Positions 9,711 to 19,047 of a stretch of 64,000 nt of DNA are shown in pieces. The stretch lies in the NCBI RefSeq assembly GCF_024582835.1, contig NZ_CP102096.1, forward strand, positions 1,178,001 through 1,242,000. The letters run 5' to 3'. The position numbers and the translations under genes were made by a program. Within the stretch, counting starts at the first letter, position 1, and every line of letters starts with the position of its first letter. The notes beneath the pieces are model-generated. The model was given only the letters and a program-made list of their open reading frames with translations, had not been told where the DNA came from and ran no database searches. The DNA is from Vibrio japonicus (GTDB lineage Bacteria > Pseudomonadota > Gammaproteobacteria > Enterobacterales > Vibrionaceae).

Positions 9711-10073
9711 ATGAGAACTGAACTTTACAAGGAATTTATGTTTGAAGCGGCACATCGCTTACCACATGTTCCTGAAGGTCATAAATGTGGTCGCCTGCAT
9801 GGTCACTCTTTCTTAGTCCGTCTGTATGTTGAAGGTGACGTTGATCCACACACAGGTTGGGTTATCGACTTTTCTGAAATCAAAGCCGCTTTCAAGCCTA
9901 TTTACGATCGTTTAGATCACTACTATTTGAATGATATCGAAGGCTTAGAGAATCCAACCAGTGAAGTGCTGGCAAAATGGATTTGGCAGGAGCTTAAGCC
10001 AAGCTTGCCTTTACTGAGTAAAGTTGAGATTAAAGAAACGTGCACTGCGGGCTGTATTTACAAGGGCGAATAA
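9711..10073 (+). CDS. queD: 6-carboxytetrahydropterin synthase
   Basis: QueD converts dihydroneopterin triphosphate to 6-carboxy-tetrahydropterin, an early step of queuosine tRNA modification. The 120-aa protein has the family zinc histidines in [10 protein letters not shown] and GRLHGHSF, the catalytic cysteine in HKCGRLHGH, and the C-terminal [10 protein letters not shown] glutamate region. I start at MRTELYKEF (9711), which matches family N-termini; a frame open from 9675 adds 12 unsupported residues. The gene stands alone with a terminator about 30 bp downstream. Confidence 0.95.
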   Translation: MRTELYKEFMFEAAHRLPHVPEGHKCGRLHGHSFLVRLYVEGDVDPHTGWVIDFSEIKAAFKPIYDRLDHYYLNDIEGLENPTSEVLAKWIWQELKPSLPLLSKVEIKETCTAGCIYKGE

Positions 10074-10102
10074 GTGTAAATATCTCCCGAGAACAGGTGA
10101 AA

Positions 10103-10127
10103 GCGGAGCTCAGGCTTCGCTTTTTTT
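10103..10127 (+). terminator. queD terminator
   Basis: A 7-bp stem (GCGGAGC / GCTTCGC, one G-U) with a 4-nt loop is followed by seven T residues, 30 bp after the queD stop. Confidence 0.85.
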
Positions 10128-10615
10128 GTATCTATGCTTTGCGGATCTAGGTTTTGTGTTCCTAAGACTTGTGAAAGTTACCAGTATTTACTGGCGATAT
10201 TTCTCTAAAGTTGACAGGGTTTTCTGGTTAATAAGTCTACAATGATGGCGTTTTGTCAAATATTGTCATTGCATTCCCTCAATCAATAGATAATATGAAA
10301 TGACCTCGCTTATTGAGAGGTGGGTCGCACGAACCGCGACTCTCGTTTTATACGGAATCTTTCACAACATCGGACATTATAATGATTTTAAAAATTACCA
10401 CGCCAATTATTGAACCAACCGAAGGTTCGCCACATTCATGGCTGGCAGCACAACCATTTTCTTCTTCATTTTCCGAAAGCCCTTCTTTTTGCTCGTCTGC
10501 ATTTTCTCGCTTCTTTAATTTCAAAGCTCGCTGCTCGTATTTCTTTTGATTGTTAGCCACAGCGCTAGGCACACGCGCACCTCAATCTTTATCAATCAAA
10601 ATAGAATACGACAAT
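10128..10615. other. Long region before aromatic permease with overlapping candidate ORFs
   Basis: Almost 490 bp without a certain gene. A TTGACA hexamer lies near 10210. A composite hairpin (GAGA then GTCGC / GCGAC then TCTC, about 10316-10340) is followed by GTTTTA. Two ORFs overlap antiparallel: minus 10348-10572 with a good ribosome site, and plus 10382-10549, which encodes a short Phe/Ser-rich peptide ending in SYFF. The plus frame could be a leader peptide for the permease or just the complement of a Lys/Glu-rich minus gene. Confidence 0.4.
10348..10572 (-). CDS. Possible small protein, 74 aa
   Basis: Starts at GTG with GAGG seven bases upstream. The N-terminal half is strongly basic/acidic and helical (KKYEQRALKLKKRENADEQK), then comes a Cys-containing linker (GCAASHECGE) and a hydrophobic stretch (VGSIIGVVIFKIII). 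No family recognised. Its start lies only 43 bp from the divergent permease start, which leaves little room for two promoters. It may be real, or the plus strand may be the functional one. Confidence 0.38.
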   Translation of the reverse strand: MPSAVANNQKKYEQRALKLKKRENADEQKEGLSENEEENGCAASHECGEPSVGSIIGVVIFKIIIMSDVVKDSV

Positions 10616-11770
10616 ATGAATACTAAACTTCTAGGTAGCTCCCTGATTATCTCTGGCACGGCTTTAGGTGCTGGTATGCTTGCAATCCCAATGGTACTGG
10701 CTCAATTTGGCCTGTGGTATGGGACTTTATTAATGATATTTATTTGCTTTGGAACAACATACGCCGCGTTGTTGTTGCTTGAAGCGACGATTAAATCGGG
10801 TGGTGGGTTAGGGCTTAACTCAATCGCTCGCAAAACATTGGGCAAAGGCGGGCAGTTGGTGTCCAATGCACTACTTTATGCGCTCCTAATCTGCCTATTG
10901 ATGGCTTACATTCTTGGCGCTGCAGATCTCGTAAACCAACTCGCACTCAAATTTGGTGTGGATTTAACGAATCACCAAAGCCAAATCGGATTTACACTTC
11001 TGTCAGGTATGGTTATTGCTACTGGCACAGGAGTGATAGATAAATTAAACCGCGCATTGTTCTTCGTGATGATCGCCAGTCTTTCAGCAACTTTACTCTT
11101 CCTTCTACCAGAATTCAGTAGCAACAATCTTATCCGAGTGATTAATGACGACCACTTTGCGCTGATCAAAACGAGTGCTGTACTGTTTACGAGCTTTGGG
11201 TTCATGGTTGTAATTCCGTCTCTGGTTTCGTACAACAAAGAGGCAACGGATAAGCAACTTCGAAATATGGTGATTGTGGGCTCGCTGATTCCTCTCGTGT
11301 GTTACTTGTGTTGGCTATTCGCTGTCGTGGGCAACTTGAAGCCAGAACAGTTGGGCGAGCTCAAAGGTATTAGTGATTTAATTGCAGCGTTTGAGCATCA
11401 TTCAAGCTGGTTTGCGTCGTTGCTTTCTGTGTTTACAGGGTTAGCGTTATTGACCTCGTTTTTTGGCGTGGCGATGTCTCTGTACAATCAGAACCGTGAC
11501 ATGTTTAATCAAAATAGAGTCGTCACTTACGTGATCACCTTCATCTTACCTTTGGTTGGTGCCATGTTTGCGGCCGACAAGTTTTTATCTGTGTTAGCTT
11601 ACGCAGGTATCATTTTGGTAGTGTTGGCGATTTTTGTCCCACTGGCTATGGTTTATAAACTCAGACTCGCGGGTACAGAAGAAGAGCGTTACACCACGGA
11701 AGGTGGTACGACGATGTTACTATTTTCACTGCTGTTCGGCGGGTTTTTGCTGGCGTCTCAAGTGATCTAG
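10616..11770 (+). CDS. Aromatic amino acid permease (TyrP/Mtr family)
   Basis: A 384-aa inner-membrane symporter of the hydroxy/aromatic amino acid permease family (TyrP, Mtr, TnaB). The N-terminus LLGSSLIISGTALGAGMLAIP is the family signature for the first helix. About 11 hydrophobic segments follow. I start at ATG 10616 because it matches TyrP N-termini; the frame stays open to 10550. It probably imports tyrosine or tryptophan. A tyrR gene lies 11 kb downstream, but I found no good TyrR box before this gene. The terminator is immediately downstream. Confidence 0.88.
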   Translation: MNTKLLGSSLIISGTALGAGMLAIPMVLAQFGLWYGTLLMIFICFGTTYAALLLLEATIKSGGGLGLNSIARKTLGKGGQLVSNALLYALLICLLMAYILGAADLVNQLALKFGVDLTNHQSQIGFTLLSGMVIATGTGVIDKLNRALFFVMIASLSATLLFLLPEFSSNNLIRVINDDHFALIKTSAVLFTSFGFMVVIPSLVSYNKEATDKQLRNMVIVGSLIPLVCYLCWLFAVVGNLKPEQLGELKGISDLIAAFEHHSSWFASLLSVFTGLALLTSFFGVAMSLYNQNRDMFNQNRVVTYVITFILPLVGAMFAADKFLSVLAYAGIILVVLAIFVPLAMVYKLRLAGTEEERYTTEGGTTMLLFSLLFGGFLLASQVI

Positions 11771-11797
11771 CTTGGCAAAAAACACTCAGTTACTAAA

Positions 11798-11827
11798 AAG
11801 CCCGGGCATTTGCTCGGGCTTGTTTTA
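11798..11827 (+). terminator. Permease terminator
   Basis: A 10-bp GC-rich stem (AAGCCCGGGC / GCTCGGGCTT) with a 4-nt loop is followed by GTTTTATT. It also lies just past the convergent sdaA stop. Confidence 0.85.
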
Positions 11828-11852
11828 TTCAGCTATAACATCAACATTGATA

Positions 11853-13214
11853 TTAGCAGATAACCTTAACTGCTAGACCACCTTGAGATGTTTCACGGTA
11901 TTTAGCATTCATATCTTTACCCGTCTCAAGCATGGTTTCGATAACCTTATCTAGAGAGACTGTCGGCGCAGAAGAACGGCGAAGTGCCATGCGTGAAGAG
12001 TTGATCGATTTCACGGCTGCAATGCCATTACGTTCGATACATGGAACCTGTACTTGCCCTGCTACTGGGTCACAAGTTAGGCCTAGGTTATGTTCCATTG
12101 CGATTTCAGCTGCCATACACACTTGCTCAGGGCTACCACCCATAAGCTCTGCAAGGCCCGCTGCTGCCATTGAACATGCAACACCGACTTCACCCTGGCA
12201 ACCCACTTCAGCACCAGAGATAGACGCGTTACGCTTGTATAGACCACCAATCGCACCAGAGGCTGCGAAGTAACGGATGTAGTCTTTTTCTGTAACCGTT
12301 TGGATGAACTTATCGTAGTACGCAAGAACCGCTGGGATGATGCCACATGCACCGTTTGTTGGCGCTGTAACCACTCGGCCACCTGCTGCGTTTTCTTCGT
12401 TTACAGCAAACGCAAACATGTTTACCCAGTCAACAACCGACATTGGGTCGTTTGAGGTTTTTTCTGAAGTGAGAAGTTGCTGATGTAACGCAGCCGCACG
12501 ACGAGGCACACGAAGTGGACCCGGAAGAATACCTTCTTCGTTCATGCCGCGTTCCATACACTCTTTCATCGTCTTCCAGATTTTTGCGAAGTACTCGCGT
12601 GTCTCTTCTTCAGTGTGTAATGCACGCTCGTTTTTCATCACTAGCGCACTGATAGAAAGACCGCTTTCACGCGTTTGGGCAACCAATTCGTCTGCTGATG
12701 TGAATGGGTAAGGTACTTGAACTGGGTTCTCAACTTCTTTACCGAAGTTCTCTTCATCAACGATAAAACCACCGCCGATAGAGTAGTACGTTTTAGAGAA
12801 CACTTTCTCGTCGCCATTCCAAGCGTGGATTTGCATGCCGTTTTCGTGAAGCTCTAAGTTAGTAGTATGGAAGTTCATACCACCGTCTTTCGGGAACGAT
12901 ACTGTGTGACAGTTATTGTCAACAGGCAGGCGCTCAGTTTCTTCTACTTGAGCGATAAAGCCCGGAATAGAGTCAATATCTACTTTCTCAGGGGTATTAC
13001 CAGCAAGACCCATGATGATAGCAATATCAGTGTGGTGACCTTTCCCTGTCAGTGATAGCGATCCATAGACATCAACGGTGATTTTAGTGATGGTTTGCAA
13101 TTTTTCCATTGCATTTAATTCATCAATAAACTCTTTACCCGCTTTCATTGGGCCTACAGTGTGAGAACTTGAAGGACCAACGCCAATTTTAAAGATGTCG
13201 AAAACACTAATCAT
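11853..13214 (-). CDS. sdaA: L-serine ammonia-lyase (L-serine deaminase)
   Basis: Single-chain [4Fe-4S] serine dehydratase of 453 aa that turns L-serine into pyruvate and ammonia in the cytosol. N-terminal [20 protein letters not shown] is the family hallmark. The cluster cysteines are in [17 protein letters not shown] and VPCIERNG, in the expected order. Immediately upstream on the same strand is the serine transporter sdaC, so uptake and breakdown are paired. A hairpin between the two could set their ratio. Confidence 0.97.
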   Translation of the reverse strand: MISVFDIFKIGVGPSSSHTVGPMKAGKEFIDELNAMEKLQTITKITVDVYGSLSLTGKGHHTDIAIIMGLAGNTPEKVDIDSIPGFIAQVEETERLPVDNNCHTVSFPKDGGMNFHTTNLELHENGMQIHAWNGDEKVFSKTYYSIGGGFIVDEENFGKEVENPVQVPYPFTSADELVAQTRESGLSISALVMKNERALHTEEETREYFAKIWKTMKECMERGMNEEGILPGPLRVPRRAAALHQQLLTSEKTSNDPMSVVDWVNMFAFAVNEENAAGGRVVTAPTNGACGIIPAVLAYYDKFIQTVTEKDYIRYFAASGAIGGLYKRNASISGAEVGCQGEVGVACSMAAAGLAELMGGSPEQVCMAAEIAMEHNLGLTCDPVAGQVQVPCIERNGIAAVKSINSSRMALRRSSAPTVSLDKVIETMLETGKDMNAKYRETSQGGLAVKVIC

Positions 13215-13231
13215 ATCGATTACCTCAAAAG

Positions 13232-13258
13232 TAAGCCTCCCAGGGGTAGGGAGGCTTA
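13232..13258 (-). terminator. Hairpin between sdaC and sdaA
   Basis: A 10-bp perfect stem (TAAGCCTCCC / GGGAGGCTTA) with a 7-nt loop lies between the two genes, followed on the minus strand by CTTTTG. The T-tract is short, so it is more likely a partial terminator or mRNA-processing hairpin than a full stop. A small CACGT-AAAAA-ACGTG hairpin lies at 13285-13299, just past the sdaC stop. Confidence 0.6.
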
Positions 13259-13300
13259 TAATATCGTTATATTTTTGGCCTAAGCACGTAAAAAACGTGA

Positions 13301-14554
13301 TTAAAGAGCGCCGTAGATTACAGAACTAATTGCTGCAAGACCACATATTGTTGTGAAAACTTGTACTAGCGCAGAAGTTTTGTACTTCGCCATTGCTGGG
13401 ACCTTGTTCATGGCAAAAATTGGCATTAGGAACAGGATACCGGCAATCATCGGTGCACCCATTGTTTCAATCATACCTAGGATGCTTGGGTTAACGATAG
13501 CCACAATCCAAGTAGTGATAACGATGAACAACAGAGACGCTTTTTCAATTTTGCTTACAGAAGCGTTAGAGCGTGATTTAACTAAGCCAACAAGACCTTC
13601 ATGTGCCCCCAAGAAGTGACCGAAGTAGCTTGAAGTGATGGCAGCAAATGCCACTAGAGGACCTAGGTAAGAAATCAGTGGAGACTCATGCATGTTCGCT
13701 AGGTAAGAAAGAACCGAAATGTTTTGCTCTTTCGCCATAGCGAGTTGTTCTGGAGATAGAGAGAGAACAACAGAGAATACGAAGAACATGACGAAGCCCA
13801 TTAGCATCATCGCTGCGCCACCAGTGATGGCATCTGTTTTCTTCACTGCATTCTCACCGTAAACACGACGTTGCTCTTTAGAGAACTGAGAAATGATAGG
13901 GCTGTGGTTGAAAGAAAACACGATGATTGGAATCGCAAGCCAAACGATGGTTGGCATTGCAGACCAGTCTGGTGCAACTTCCATCATTGAACCATTCCAC
14001 TCAGGAATCAGGTAGAACGAAAGCGCAAGTAGAACCAATACCAATGGGTAAACCATAGCAGAAGTCGCTTTTAGCATCAGCTCTTTACCAAATACTACGC
14101 CCGCAGTCATTGCAGCAATCAGCGCACCTGACAGCAACCAGCGAGGGATAGATTCCATACCAACTTGGTTAACTAAAAACGAGTCTACAGTGTTGGTAAT
14201 GCCAACGCCGTAAATAAGAACGATTGGGTAGATAGCGAAAAAGTAAGCGAAAGTAATAAGGTTTGCGCCAGTCTTACCAAAGTGTTCTTCAACAGTGTCA
14301 GTGATGTCGGCTTCAGGATTTTTCGCAGAAAGAACGAAACGAGCCAGAGATTTGTGAGCGAACCAAGTCATTGGAGCGGCAATCAGAGCAAGGATTACTA
14401 ATGGCCAGAAACCACCAGCGCCCGCTTTAATTGGAAGGAAAAGTACGCCAGCACCTACAGCGGTACCGAATAGCGATAGGCACCAAGTGAAGTCTTTGTA
14501 AGTAAACTTACTCGACGATCGTGCGGTATCTACCGCAGAAGTAGTAGTTTTCAT
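13301..14554 (-). CDS. sdaC: Serine transporter SdaC
   Basis: A 417-aa inner-membrane permease of the HAAAP family with about 11 membrane segments. The first helix LFGTAVGAGVLFLPIKAGAGG is typical of SdaC/TdcC. It imports L-serine with protons. It is the first gene of the sdaC-sdaA pair, as in E. coli sdaCB. TdcC (threonine) is the closest alternative, but the neighbour sdaA favours serine. It has a divergent upstream region of about 280 bp. Confidence 0.92.
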   Translation of the reverse strand: MKTTTSAVDTARSSSKFTYKDFTWCLSLFGTAVGAGVLFLPIKAGAGGFWPLVILALIAAPMTWFAHKSLARFVLSAKNPEADITDTVEEHFGKTGANLITFAYFFAIYPIVLIYGVGITNTVDSFLVNQVGMESIPRWLLSGALIAAMTAGVVFGKELMLKATSAMVYPLVLVLLALSFYLIPEWNGSMMEVAPDWSAMPTIVWLAIPIIVFSFNHSPIISQFSKEQRRVYGENAVKKTDAITGGAAMMLMGFVMFFVFSVVLSLSPEQLAMAKEQNISVLSYLANMHESPLISYLGPLVAFAAITSSYFGHFLGAHEGLVGLVKSRSNASVSKIEKASLLFIVITTWIVAIVNPSILGMIETMGAPMIAGILFLMPIFAMNKVPAMAKYKTSALVQVFTTICGLAAISSVIYGAL

Positions 14555-14735
14555 TTGTGATACTCATTTTGGGAACAGGAAATAAGTCGGCCGCAATTCT
14601 GCATAAAAACATGCTTTCGCATATAGATCTAAATCACGAATCGGGTTGTGACGTTGCATGATATTGCAAAAATATGTGCATTGTCACGAAAATGACGTGC
14701 CACGCGCGAGGTTTACTAATGAGTTTGATTAGATT

Positions 14736-14769
14736 TTCTAATTTCGCGTTAACAAAATTAGAACTTTTT
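14736..14769. terminator. AT-rich terminator-like hairpin
   Basis: A 9-bp stem (TTCTAATTT / AAATTAGAA) with a 10-nt loop is followed by CTTTTT on the plus strand. It lies between divergent sdaC promoter DNA and the nudL 3' end. No plus-strand gene precedes it, so it may act on the minus strand for nudL, where the T-tract is poor. Confidence 0.4.
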
Positions 14770-14837
14770 CACAGTATGAGTGACTGTTACTGAGTAAAGA
14801 GAAAACAAGAGTGCCGCATAATGCTGCAACAACACGG

Positions 14838-15443
14838 CTAACGGTACAAAATGTGTTTTTGAAGTGCTTGAATGATTTGTGCTGTCATACCCCATATAAA
14901 GTGGTTCTGGTAGGAAAGCCCAAAGACACGATGTGTGTACTCCCCGAATTGAAACTGGTGACTATGCAGTTGATATCGATCAAAAACAATGCGTGCCGGC
15001 ACTTCGAATACTTCATCGACTTCGTTTCTATCAATTGTGGTGACATAGGAGTTATCGACAAAACCGAGGAAAGGGGTAACGCTAAATTTGCTGATGGTGA
15101 CCAGTTCAGGCATCTGGCCAAATATCGAGATTTGTTGGTTCTCGATACCAATTTCTTCGTATGTTTCACGCAAAGCCGTATGCGCTAAATTGATGTCATC
15201 ATCTTCGTATTTGCCCCCCGGAAAGCTAATTTGTCCAGGGTGGTGTTTCAGATGTTTTGCGCGGCGCGTGAATATCACGTTGAGCCCGTTGTCTCGCTCC
15301 ACAAAACCGATCAGCACCGATGCTTTACGCAGCGGATACGATTTTAAATGAGCGACACGCCTCATCGAATCTTTATGGTAATCCACCGTTTGGTGAAGTT
15401 GAAAATTCTGAATTAGCTGGCTTTTGTTGAGTTCTGGGCTCAC
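14838..15443 (-). CDS. nudL: NUDIX CoA pyrophosphatase
   Basis: A 201-aa NUDIX hydrolase of the NudL/YeaB family, thought to split CoA and its derivatives. The NUDIX box is FPGGKYEDDDINLAHTALRE followed by TYEEIGI. An Asp sits where the general consensus has the first Glu, as in other NudL proteins. The order pabB-nudL-sdaA matches E. coli (pabB, nudL, then yoaD, sdaA), which supports the name. It lies 100 bp after pabB on the same strand and is probably cotranscribed. Confidence 0.9.
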   Translation of the reverse strand: MSPELNKSQLIQNFQLHQTVDYHKDSMRRVAHLKSYPLRKASVLIGFVERDNGLNVIFTRRAKHLKHHPGQISFPGGKYEDDDINLAHTALRETYEEIGIENQQISIFGQMPELVTISKFSVTPFLGFVDNSYVTTIDRNEVDEVFEVPARIVFDRYQLHSHQFQFGEYTHRVFGLSYQNHFIWGMTAQIIQALQKHILYR

Positions 15444-15542
15444 ATTAACTCCATAACTGACTGTAAATAAAGGGTATTGGTTGACTACTTTTTATTTGTT
15501 TATAACGTAATAATAGTTCATACCCACAAAGTCGTTGTACGG

Positions 15543-16910
15543 TTAACTTTCCAGTACAGGTAGAATCCGGCTTAGTTTATCCAATGTTTCTTGATATTCT
15601 GCATCACATTGGCTGTCTGCAACCAGTCCTCCACCCGCCCAAACGTGCATAGTGCTGTTTTCCGCGATCAAAGTTCGGATGGTGATACTGGTATCCATTC
15701 GGCCATGTCGGCTTATGTACCCAATACTGCCGCAGTAAGCACTGCGTCGGTGAGGCTCTAATTCTTCGATAATCTCCATCGCACGTATTTTCGGCGCGCC
15801 AGTAATCGACCCACCTGGAAAACTCGCTCGAAGCAGATCGGCCGCGCTGTATTGAGCGTCAAGTTCCGCGCGGATTGTACTCACTAGGTGGTGTACCGCA
15901 GGGAAGCTTTCTATATCAAACAGTTTAGGTACGTGAACAGTGCCCGGTTTGGCGACTCGACCAATATCGTTACGCAGTAAATCGACAATCATCAAGTTTT
16001 CAGCTTGGTCTTTTTCTGCGTTGGCTAGTTCTGTCGCAGCAGCTTGATCTTCCTCTGGGTTTTCGTATCTTGGTCTTGTCCCTTTGATAGGTTTGGTTTC
16101 AATCACGCGGTCTTTGACCTCAAGAAAACGCTCAGGTGAAACACTCAAGATTGCGCCTTGCTCAGTACGAATAAACGCGGAGAATGGCACTTGATTGACC
16201 GCTTCTAACTTTTGGTAAGCGCGCCATTCACTGCCGGAGTATTTGGCTTTAAATCGTTGAGCAAGGTTGATCTGATAGCAGTCACCTGAACGCAAATACT
16301 CTTGGACTTGAGCAAACTTGGTGCTGTAGCTCTCTTTGGTCATGTTTGATTGCCAACTGCCATGCAAAGTGAAAGCGTCAGCTAGAGTAGGGGACTGTTC
16401 TAATAGCCATTGATAATGAAGTTCTACCTCTTGCCCCACGACGTAGGCAGCCTTGTCTTTGTGATCAATCACAACAGCCCAGTCAAACAATCCAACCGCC
16501 ATGTCTGGTGTTGATAAGTCGTGTTCCGCAATGTCAGGCAAATGTTCAACTCTGCGCCCAAGATCATAAGAAAAATAGCCTAGAGCCCCTCCAATGAACG
16601 GTAACTCACCGTCATAGGCACAGCTTGGTAACCACTGCTGCTGATACTGCTGTAAGAGTGTGAACGGGTCAGCTTCAGACTCAAAAGTCTCGCGTGAAGT
16701 AACAACAGTCGTTTTACTTCCTAGTGTGGTTAATGTGGCGATCGGGTCAGCCACCAAAATATCAAAACGGCTATCGATATGATTTGGGGAAGCCGAACGT
16801 AACAACATTGCCCAAGGCATATGCTCGATACGGCTGAAAAGTTGCTGAGCGAGGTCAGTTTGATAGTTAATCGTTTTGATTTCTAAGCTATTTGGTGTGT
16901 TGTTATTCAT
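15543..16910 (-). CDS. pabB: Aminodeoxychorismate synthase component I
   Basis: PabB joins chorismate and ammonia (from PabA) to 4-amino-4-deoxychorismate for folate. The length of 455 aa fits E. coli PabB (453). The key motif PIKGTRPR carries the active-site lysine. The chorismate-binding C-terminus has ASFPGGSITGAPKIRAMEII and the terminal AGGGLVADSQCDAEYQETLDK. I give the ATG at 16910. A TTG six codons upstream (16928) is also possible, and neither has a strong ribosome site. First gene of the pabB-nudL pair. Confidence 0.95.
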   Translation of the reverse strand: MNNNTPNSLEIKTINYQTDLAQQLFSRIEHMPWAMLLRSASPNHIDSRFDILVADPIATLTTLGSKTTVVTSRETFESEADPFTLLQQYQQQWLPSCAYDGELPFIGGALGYFSYDLGRRVEHLPDIAEHDLSTPDMAVGLFDWAVVIDHKDKAAYVVGQEVELHYQWLLEQSPTLADAFTLHGSWQSNMTKESYSTKFAQVQEYLRSGDCYQINLAQRFKAKYSGSEWRAYQKLEAVNQVPFSAFIRTEQGAILSVSPERFLEVKDRVIETKPIKGTRPRYENPEEDQAAATELANAEKDQAENLMIVDLLRNDIGRVAKPGTVHVPKLFDIESFPAVHHLVSTIRAELDAQYSAADLLRASFPGGSITGAPKIRAMEIIEELEPHRRSAYCGSIGYISRHGRMDTSITIRTLIAENSTMHVWAGGGLVADSQCDAEYQETLDKLSRILPVLES

Positions 16911-17102
16911 TTGTGTAATTTGTGACAAAGAGTTCGATCACTGCATGGTAACAGAGGGAAAGCAAGAGTATCATAATGCGAACCCAAGCTGCTAGATGAC
17001 GTTCAACAATAACAATAGCGCAGTTTATCTTCATCAAATGCGAGATAAGCAAACGTTTTCTTAGTGGTTACAAAAGGAAGCATAACTATAACGAGGCATG
17101 CA

Positions 17103-18626
17103 ATGACGGTAATTCGCAAGCAAGATGTCATCAGCAGTGTTGCTGATGCACTTCAGTACATCTCTTACTACCACCCTTTAGATTTTGTTCAAGCTCTGGA
17201 AAAGGCCTACCACAAAGAAGAAAGCCAAGCGGCAAAAGACGCCATCGCTCAAATTCTGATTAACTCTCGTATGTCTGCTGAAGGTCACCGACCTATTTGT
17301 CAGGACACGGGTATCGTAACGTGTTTCGTGAACATCGGCATGGGTGTTCAATGGGACTCTACCGATATGACGGTTCAGCAGATGGTTGACGAGGGTGTTC
17401 GCCAAGCTTACACCAACCCAGATAACCCGCTACGTGCCTCGGTGCTTATGGACCCAGCAGGTAAGCGAATCAACACCAAAGATAACACGCCAGCCGTTGT
17501 ACACATCAATATGGTGCCAGGCGATAAAGTTGAAATCCAAATCGCGGCAAAAGGCGGCGGTAGTGAAAACAAAACCAAGATGGTGATGCTCAACCCATCG
17601 GACGACATTGCTGAGTGGGTAGAGAAAACACTGCCAACGATGGGTGCAGGCTGGTGTCCACCAGGCATGCTAGGTATCGGTATCGGTGGTACAGCTGAGA
17701 AAGCGGCAGTACTGGCGAAAGAATCTTTGATGGAACACATCGATATCCAAGAGCTTATCGAGCGTGGCCCACAAAATGCAGAAGAAGAACTGCGTTTGGA
17801 CATCTTTAACCGAGTAAACCGACTAGGCATTGGCGCCCAAGGTCTGGGCGGTTTAACGACTGTTGTTGACGTGAAAATCAAAACCGCACCTACGCACGCA
17901 GCGTCAAAGCCAGTGTGTCTGATCCCTAACTGTGCTGCAACGCGTCACGTACACTTCACACTAGACGGAACTGGTCCTGCGGATCTAACGCCACCAAAAT
18001 TGGAAGAGTGGCCAGACATCACTTGGGAAGCGGGCGACAACACTCGCCGCGTAAACCTTGATACGGTGACAAAAGAAGAAGTTGAGCAGTGGAAGACAGG
18101 CGAGACCGTTCTTCTCTCTGGTAAGATTCTTACGGGTCGTGACGCGGCACACAAACGCATCCAAACTATGCTGCAAAATGGTGAAGGTTTACCTGAAGGC
18201 GTCGATTTCAAAGGTAAATTTATCTATTACGTAGGCCCAGTAGACGCGGTGGGTGATGAAGCCGTTGGTCCTGCTGGTCCAACAACGTCAACGCGTATGG
18301 ATAAGTTCACCGACATGATGCTTGATGAGACAGGCATCATGGGCATGATCGGCAAAGCAGAGCGTGGCCCTGCGACAGTGGAATCAATTAGAAAGCACAA
18401 AGCGGTATACTTGATGGCTGTTGGTGGCGCTGCTTACTTAGTGGCGAAAGCGATTAAGAAAGCGCGTGTCGTGGCATTTGAAGACTTAGGTATGGAAGCT
18501 ATCTACGAGTTTGAAGTGGAAGATATGCCAGTCACCGTGGCGGTTGACTCAAACGGTACTAACGCTCACCAAATTGGTCCAGATACGTGGAAAGTGAAAA
18601 TCCAAGAGATGGAAGAGCAGCTATAA
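17103..18626 (+). CDS. fumA: Class I fumarate hydratase (Fe-S)
   Basis: A 507-aa oxygen-sensitive [4Fe-4S] fumarase that interconverts fumarate and malate in the TCA cycle. The N-terminal alpha domain has RPICQDTGI and the cluster cysteine region IPNCAATRH, plus GAGWCPPGMLGIG. The C-terminal beta domain has GPAGPTTSTRMDKF and the KGGAAYLV-like VGGAAYLVAKAI. I start at ATG 17103, which has GAGG at good spacing; the frame is open to 17064. Divergent from pabB. It could be called fumA or fumB; orthology cannot be separated here. Confidence 0.94.
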   Translation: MTVIRKQDVISSVADALQYISYYHPLDFVQALEKAYHKEESQAAKDAIAQILINSRMSAEGHRPICQDTGIVTCFVNIGMGVQWDSTDMTVQQMVDEGVRQAYTNPDNPLRASVLMDPAGKRINTKDNTPAVVHINMVPGDKVEIQIAAKGGGSENKTKMVMLNPSDDIAEWVEKTLPTMGAGWCPPGMLGIGIGGTAEKAAVLAKESLMEHIDIQELIERGPQNAEEELRLDIFNRVNRLGIGAQGLGGLTTVVDVKIKTAPTHAASKPVCLIPNCAATRHVHFTLDGTGPADLTPPKLEEWPDITWEAGDNTRRVNLDTVTKEEVEQWKTGETVLLSGKILTGRDAAHKRIQTMLQNGEGLPEGVDFKGKFIYYVGPVDAVGDEAVGPAGPTTSTRMDKFTDMMLDETGIMGMIGKAERGPATVESIRKHKAVYLMAVGGAAYLVAKAIKKARVVAFEDLGMEAIYEFEVEDMPVTVAVDSNGTNAHQIGPDTWKVKIQEMEEQL

Positions 18627-18676
18627 GCATTCTCAGGAGTGTGAGAAACTGCTGATTTAATTAGGTAACATTTGAC

Positions 18677-18701
18677 AAAGGTGCGGTTCAGTCGCACCTT
18701 T
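18677..18701 (+). terminator. Hairpin after fumarase
   Basis: A 9-bp stem (AAAGGTGCG / CGCACCTTT) with a 7-nt loop, about 50 bp after the stop. The T-tract ends with AG, so termination is probably partial. A smaller TTCTCA/TGAGAA hairpin precedes it at 18630-18647. Confidence 0.55.
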
Positions 18702-18741
18702 AGTCCATATATTCTAATTCTTTTAAATGTTTGGAGCGTTC

Positions 18742-18927
18742 ATGCCTCGTTTTGTTCAAATCCTACAACTGATTATTGCAGTGGTAGTGGGTGGAGTTGT
18801 GGGTTACGACCTTATTCTTCACGGAATCAGTATCTTTGATGAAAAGTACGTCACAATCGCATTGGTTCTGGCTCTACTTGTTGAAATTTCACTTTTCGTT
18901 GTCTACAAACTGATTGAAGACGATTAG
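18742..18927 (+). CDS. Small membrane protein, 61 aa
   Basis: Two hydrophobic helices (about residues 6-27 and 38-56) with a short polar turn and an acidic C-terminus. I start at 18742 because GGAG sits at the right spacing; an ATG five codons upstream lacks one. The gene has its own strong terminator. No family recognised and function unknown. Confidence 0.7.
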   Translation: MPRFVQILQLIIAVVVGGVVGYDLILHGISIFDEKYVTIALVLALLVEISLFVVYKLIEDD

Positions 18928-18952
18928 ACTCAAAGAGCAAATCTGACTCTCG

Positions 18953-18984
18953 AAGCCCTTGATTTTTATCAAGGGCTTTTTTAT
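18953..18984 (+). terminator. Strong intrinsic terminator
   Basis: An 11-bp perfect stem (AAGCCCTTGAT / ATCAAGGGCTT) with a TTTT loop is followed by a T-tract, 26 bp after the small membrane protein gene. Confidence 0.93.
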
Positions 18985-19047
18985 TCATCTACGATTAAGA
19001 TTAGATTTATTAGCATGTTCAATGATTTGAATATAAAGAGACAGTGA

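Noticed and set aside
14600..14720. CRP-like half sites before sdaC
   Set aside because: TGTGA and TCACG elements are present but the spacing is not N6.
14811..15188. 125-aa plus-strand ORF over nudL
   Set aside because: It is antisense to the NUDIX box coding frame and has no family match or ribosome site.
17408..17881. 157-aa minus-strand ORF opposite the fumarase gene
   Set aside because: Ser/Pro/Thr-rich shadow of a conserved GC-rich gene.
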